From Paenibacillus rigui (GTDB lineage: Bacteria; Bacillota; Bacilli; Paenibacillales; NBRC-103111), in assembly GCF_002234615.1 (NCBI RefSeq), contig NZ_NMQW01000011.1, forward strand, positions 1 to 64,000: a stretch of 64,000 nucleotides of DNA. Reading direction: 5' to 3'. How positions within the stretch are numbered: the first letter of the stretch is position 1; the number at the start of each line of letters is the position of its first letter. Positions 62,728 through 64,000 of the stretch are shown in pieces. Made by a program: the position numbers and the translations under genes. The notes under the pieces were generated by a model that was not told the origin of the DNA, made no database searches, and saw only the letters and a program-made list of their open reading frames with translations.

Positions 62728-62775
62728 AGCGCAGCCCCATCCACATTCGATGTGGAGAGGGTGGCGCTTTTTTTG
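62728..62775 (+). terminator. rho-independent terminator after the permease pair
   Basis: AGCGC...CCC..TCCACA pairs with TGTGGA..GGG..GCGCT and is followed by seven T residues. A second small hairpin, CCCCTCGGGGG, lies just before it. Confidence 0.82.
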
Positions 62776-62837
62776 TGTCTGAACCCGGCAGTGCCCTGCC
62801 CCGCAGTCAGTTTCAATCCTCACCTCCAGAAAAGTTG

Positions 62838-62866
62838 TTGACATGAAAATGCTTATTAAATAAAAT
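62838..62866 (+). promoter_or_regulatory. sigma-A promoter of the DapA-family gene
   Basis: A perfect TTGACA -35 box and TAAAAT -10 box are separated by 17 bases. This is the best consensus promoter seen in the window, and the predicted start of transcription falls within the adjacent repeats. Confidence 0.8.
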
Positions 62867-62867
62867 A

Positions 62868-62906
62868 AAAACGTATTAGCAAAACGTATTAGCATAACGT
62901 TTTAGC
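62868..62906 (+). repeat. three tandem 13-bp repeats over the transcription start
   Basis: AAAACGTATTAGC occurs twice head to tail and a third time as ATAACGTTTTAGC, with exact 13-base spacing. They begin right after the -10 box. A regulator bound here would block transcription, so they are a likely operator for the following sugar genes. Confidence 0.7.
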
Positions 62907-62980
62907 AAAGAGAAATAACTTATTCAATTCGCCAAACCTCCGGGAAAAAACGGAATATCGGATAGCGAGGGAGACGCCAT

Positions 62981-63892
62981 ATGACAATGAATATATCGCA
63001 AGGAGTTTGGCCTACGATGGTGACTCCTTTTACGGAGCGGAACGAGATCGATTACGCTGCACTGGAGAGAGCGATAGAATGGTATATCGCCAAAGGGGTG
63101 GACGGATTGTTCGCTGTCTGCCAGTCGAGTGAGATGTTTTACTTAAGCTTGGAGGAGCGGGTCCAGCTTGCGGCCTTCGTCAAGGAGAAATCGGCCGGCC
63201 GCGTTCCGGTCATTGCCTCCGGCCATATTTCGGATGCATTTGAGGATCAGGTTCAAGAGCTGAAGGCCATTGCCGGCACGGGGATCGACGCGTTGGTGTT
63301 AATTACAAACCGGCTCGCTCCGGAGGACGAATCGGATGAGGTGTGGAAGGCGAATTTGGAAAAGCTTCTGGCCGAGCTGCCGGAAACGACGCCTCTCGGT
63401 TTTTATGAATGTCCGTATCCCTACAAACGGCTGATTTCCCCTGAGCTGCTGAAATGGTGTGCGGAAACGGGCCGCTTCCTGTTCCTTAAGGATACGAGCT
63501 GCGATGTAGCTCATATGAAGGCCAAATTAAAGGCTGTCCAAGGGACGGGCTTGAACATTTATAATGCGAATTCCGCTACGCTGCTCGAAACGCTAAAGCT
63601 GGGGATTACAGGCTACAGCGGAGTGATGGCGAACTTCCATCCGGAGCTGTATGTAAGGCTCATGCGCCATGGGGCCAACCGCTCTGAGGAAGCGGAGCAG
63701 CTCATCAGCTTCTTAAGCATTGCTTCTTTCATCGAAAAGCAGCTGTACCCGGTAAACGCGAAATATTACCTCATGCTGGAAGGGGTCTATACAAATTATG
63801 ACTGCCGCTCCAAAAATCATCGCGAATTCACGGCAACGAACCGGCTTGAGGTTGAGCAGCTGCGCCGGTTGACGCAATCGTTTCTTTCATAG
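62981..63892 (+). CDS. DapA/NanA-family class I aldolase or dehydratase
   Basis: The 303-residue product has the dihydrodipicolinate synthase-family TIM barrel: GVWPTMVTPFTERNEIDYAAL at the start, Schiff-base Lys170 in FLKDTSCD and the active-site tyrosine region FYECPYPYKR. The family covers lysine synthesis, sialic acid lyase and several sugar-acid aldolases or dehydratases. Its position before a ribulokinase-like gene, under a repeat-controlled promoter, favours a role in sugar-acid breakdown rather than lysine synthesis. The ATG follows GCGAGGGAG. Confidence 0.85.
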   Translation: MTMNISQGVWPTMVTPFTERNEIDYAALERAIEWYIAKGVDGLFAVCQSSEMFYLSLEERVQLAAFVKEKSAGRVPVIASGHISDAFEDQVQELKAIAGTGIDALVLITNRLAPEDESDEVWKANLEKLLAELPETTPLGFYECPYPYKRLISPELLKWCAETGRFLFLKDTSCDVAHMKAKLKAVQGTGLNIYNANSATLLETLKLGITGYSGVMANFHPELYVRLMRHGANRSEEAEQLISFLSIASFIEKQLYPVNAKYYLMLEGVYTNYDCRSKNHREFTATNRLEVEQLRRLTQSFLS

Positions 63893-63922
63893 GACCATCA
63901 TGACAAAAAGGAGGGGCATTAG

Positions 63923-64000
63923 ATGAATAAACGTTACGCCATTGGTGTGGATTATGGAACGGAATCCGGCAGGGCGCTGCTCGTCGATGTGGAGAACGGG
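63923..64000 (+). CDS. start of a ribulokinase-like FGGY kinase (partial)
   Basis: Twenty-six codons are visible: a short polar start, then YAIGVDYGTESGRALLVDV, the phosphate-binding loop typical of AraB ribulokinases in Bacillales. AAAGGAGGGG precedes the ATG. The gene runs off the window; together with the preceding aldolase-family gene it suggests pentose or sugar-acid catabolism. Confidence 0.75.
   Translation, partial: MNKRYAIGVDYGTESGRALLVDVENG

Overview
The window looks like chromosomal DNA from a spore-forming, surface-layered Firmicute of the Paenibacillus type. The reasons are LplA-type sugar lipoproteins with LplB/YtcP permeases, YesM/YesN-type two-component and AraC regulators, SLH-anchored exported protein, a GerA-type germinant receptor operon, GapB plus ATP-dependent PEP carboxykinase, an SR1P-like peptide, strong AGGAGG-type ribosome binding sites and many TTG/GTG starts. 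No rRNA, tRNA, CRISPR array or transposase gene was seen.

Bases 1-15800 hold sugar uptake and side-chain hydrolysis: the tail of a permease, a solute-binding lipoprotein, a GH43 glycosidase, a GH95 glycosidase, a membrane AraC regulator, and two ABC importers. Bases 16000-34000 form a pectin module. It has two giant secreted enzymes, each combining pectin methylesterase and GH28 domains with a cohesin and a dockerin. Between them lies an SLH protein with one cohesin. A YesM/YesN-type two-component system and an orphan binding protein follow. Together these look like a small surface-tethered 'pectinosome'. The second giant enzyme is interrupted by a one-base frameshift.

Bases 34000-37200 carry a serine hydrolase, a DUF896 protein, a flavin reductase-like protein and a divergent GAPDH; two similar 18-bp palindromes precede the DUF896 and flavin genes. 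Bases 37500-41200 (minus strand) are a germinant receptor operon in the order B-A-C.

Bases 41300-59600 form an aromatic meta-cleavage island: aldolase and acetaldehyde dehydrogenase (minus strand), a divergent XylR_N/V4R-PucR sensor-regulator, then two-component hydroxylase, its reductase, a stand-alone FAD synthetase, class III extradiol dioxygenase, C-C hydrolase, hydratase, MFS transporter and a chemoreceptor. A gluconeogenic pair follows, gapB and a PEP carboxykinase whose N-terminus is an in-frame SR1P-like peptide, then a second chemoreceptor and CheW. This set could sense, import and cleave an aromatic acid to pyruvate and acetyl-CoA and rebuild sugars from them.

Bases 59600-64000 hold a formylglycine-generating enzyme, two sugar permeases without a binding protein, and a DapA-family aldolase preceded by a clear promoter overlapped by three 13-bp repeats, then the start of a ribulokinase. 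Two copies of a long palindromic element (about 168 bp) sit inside terminator-like stems near 37.3 and 45.6 kb.
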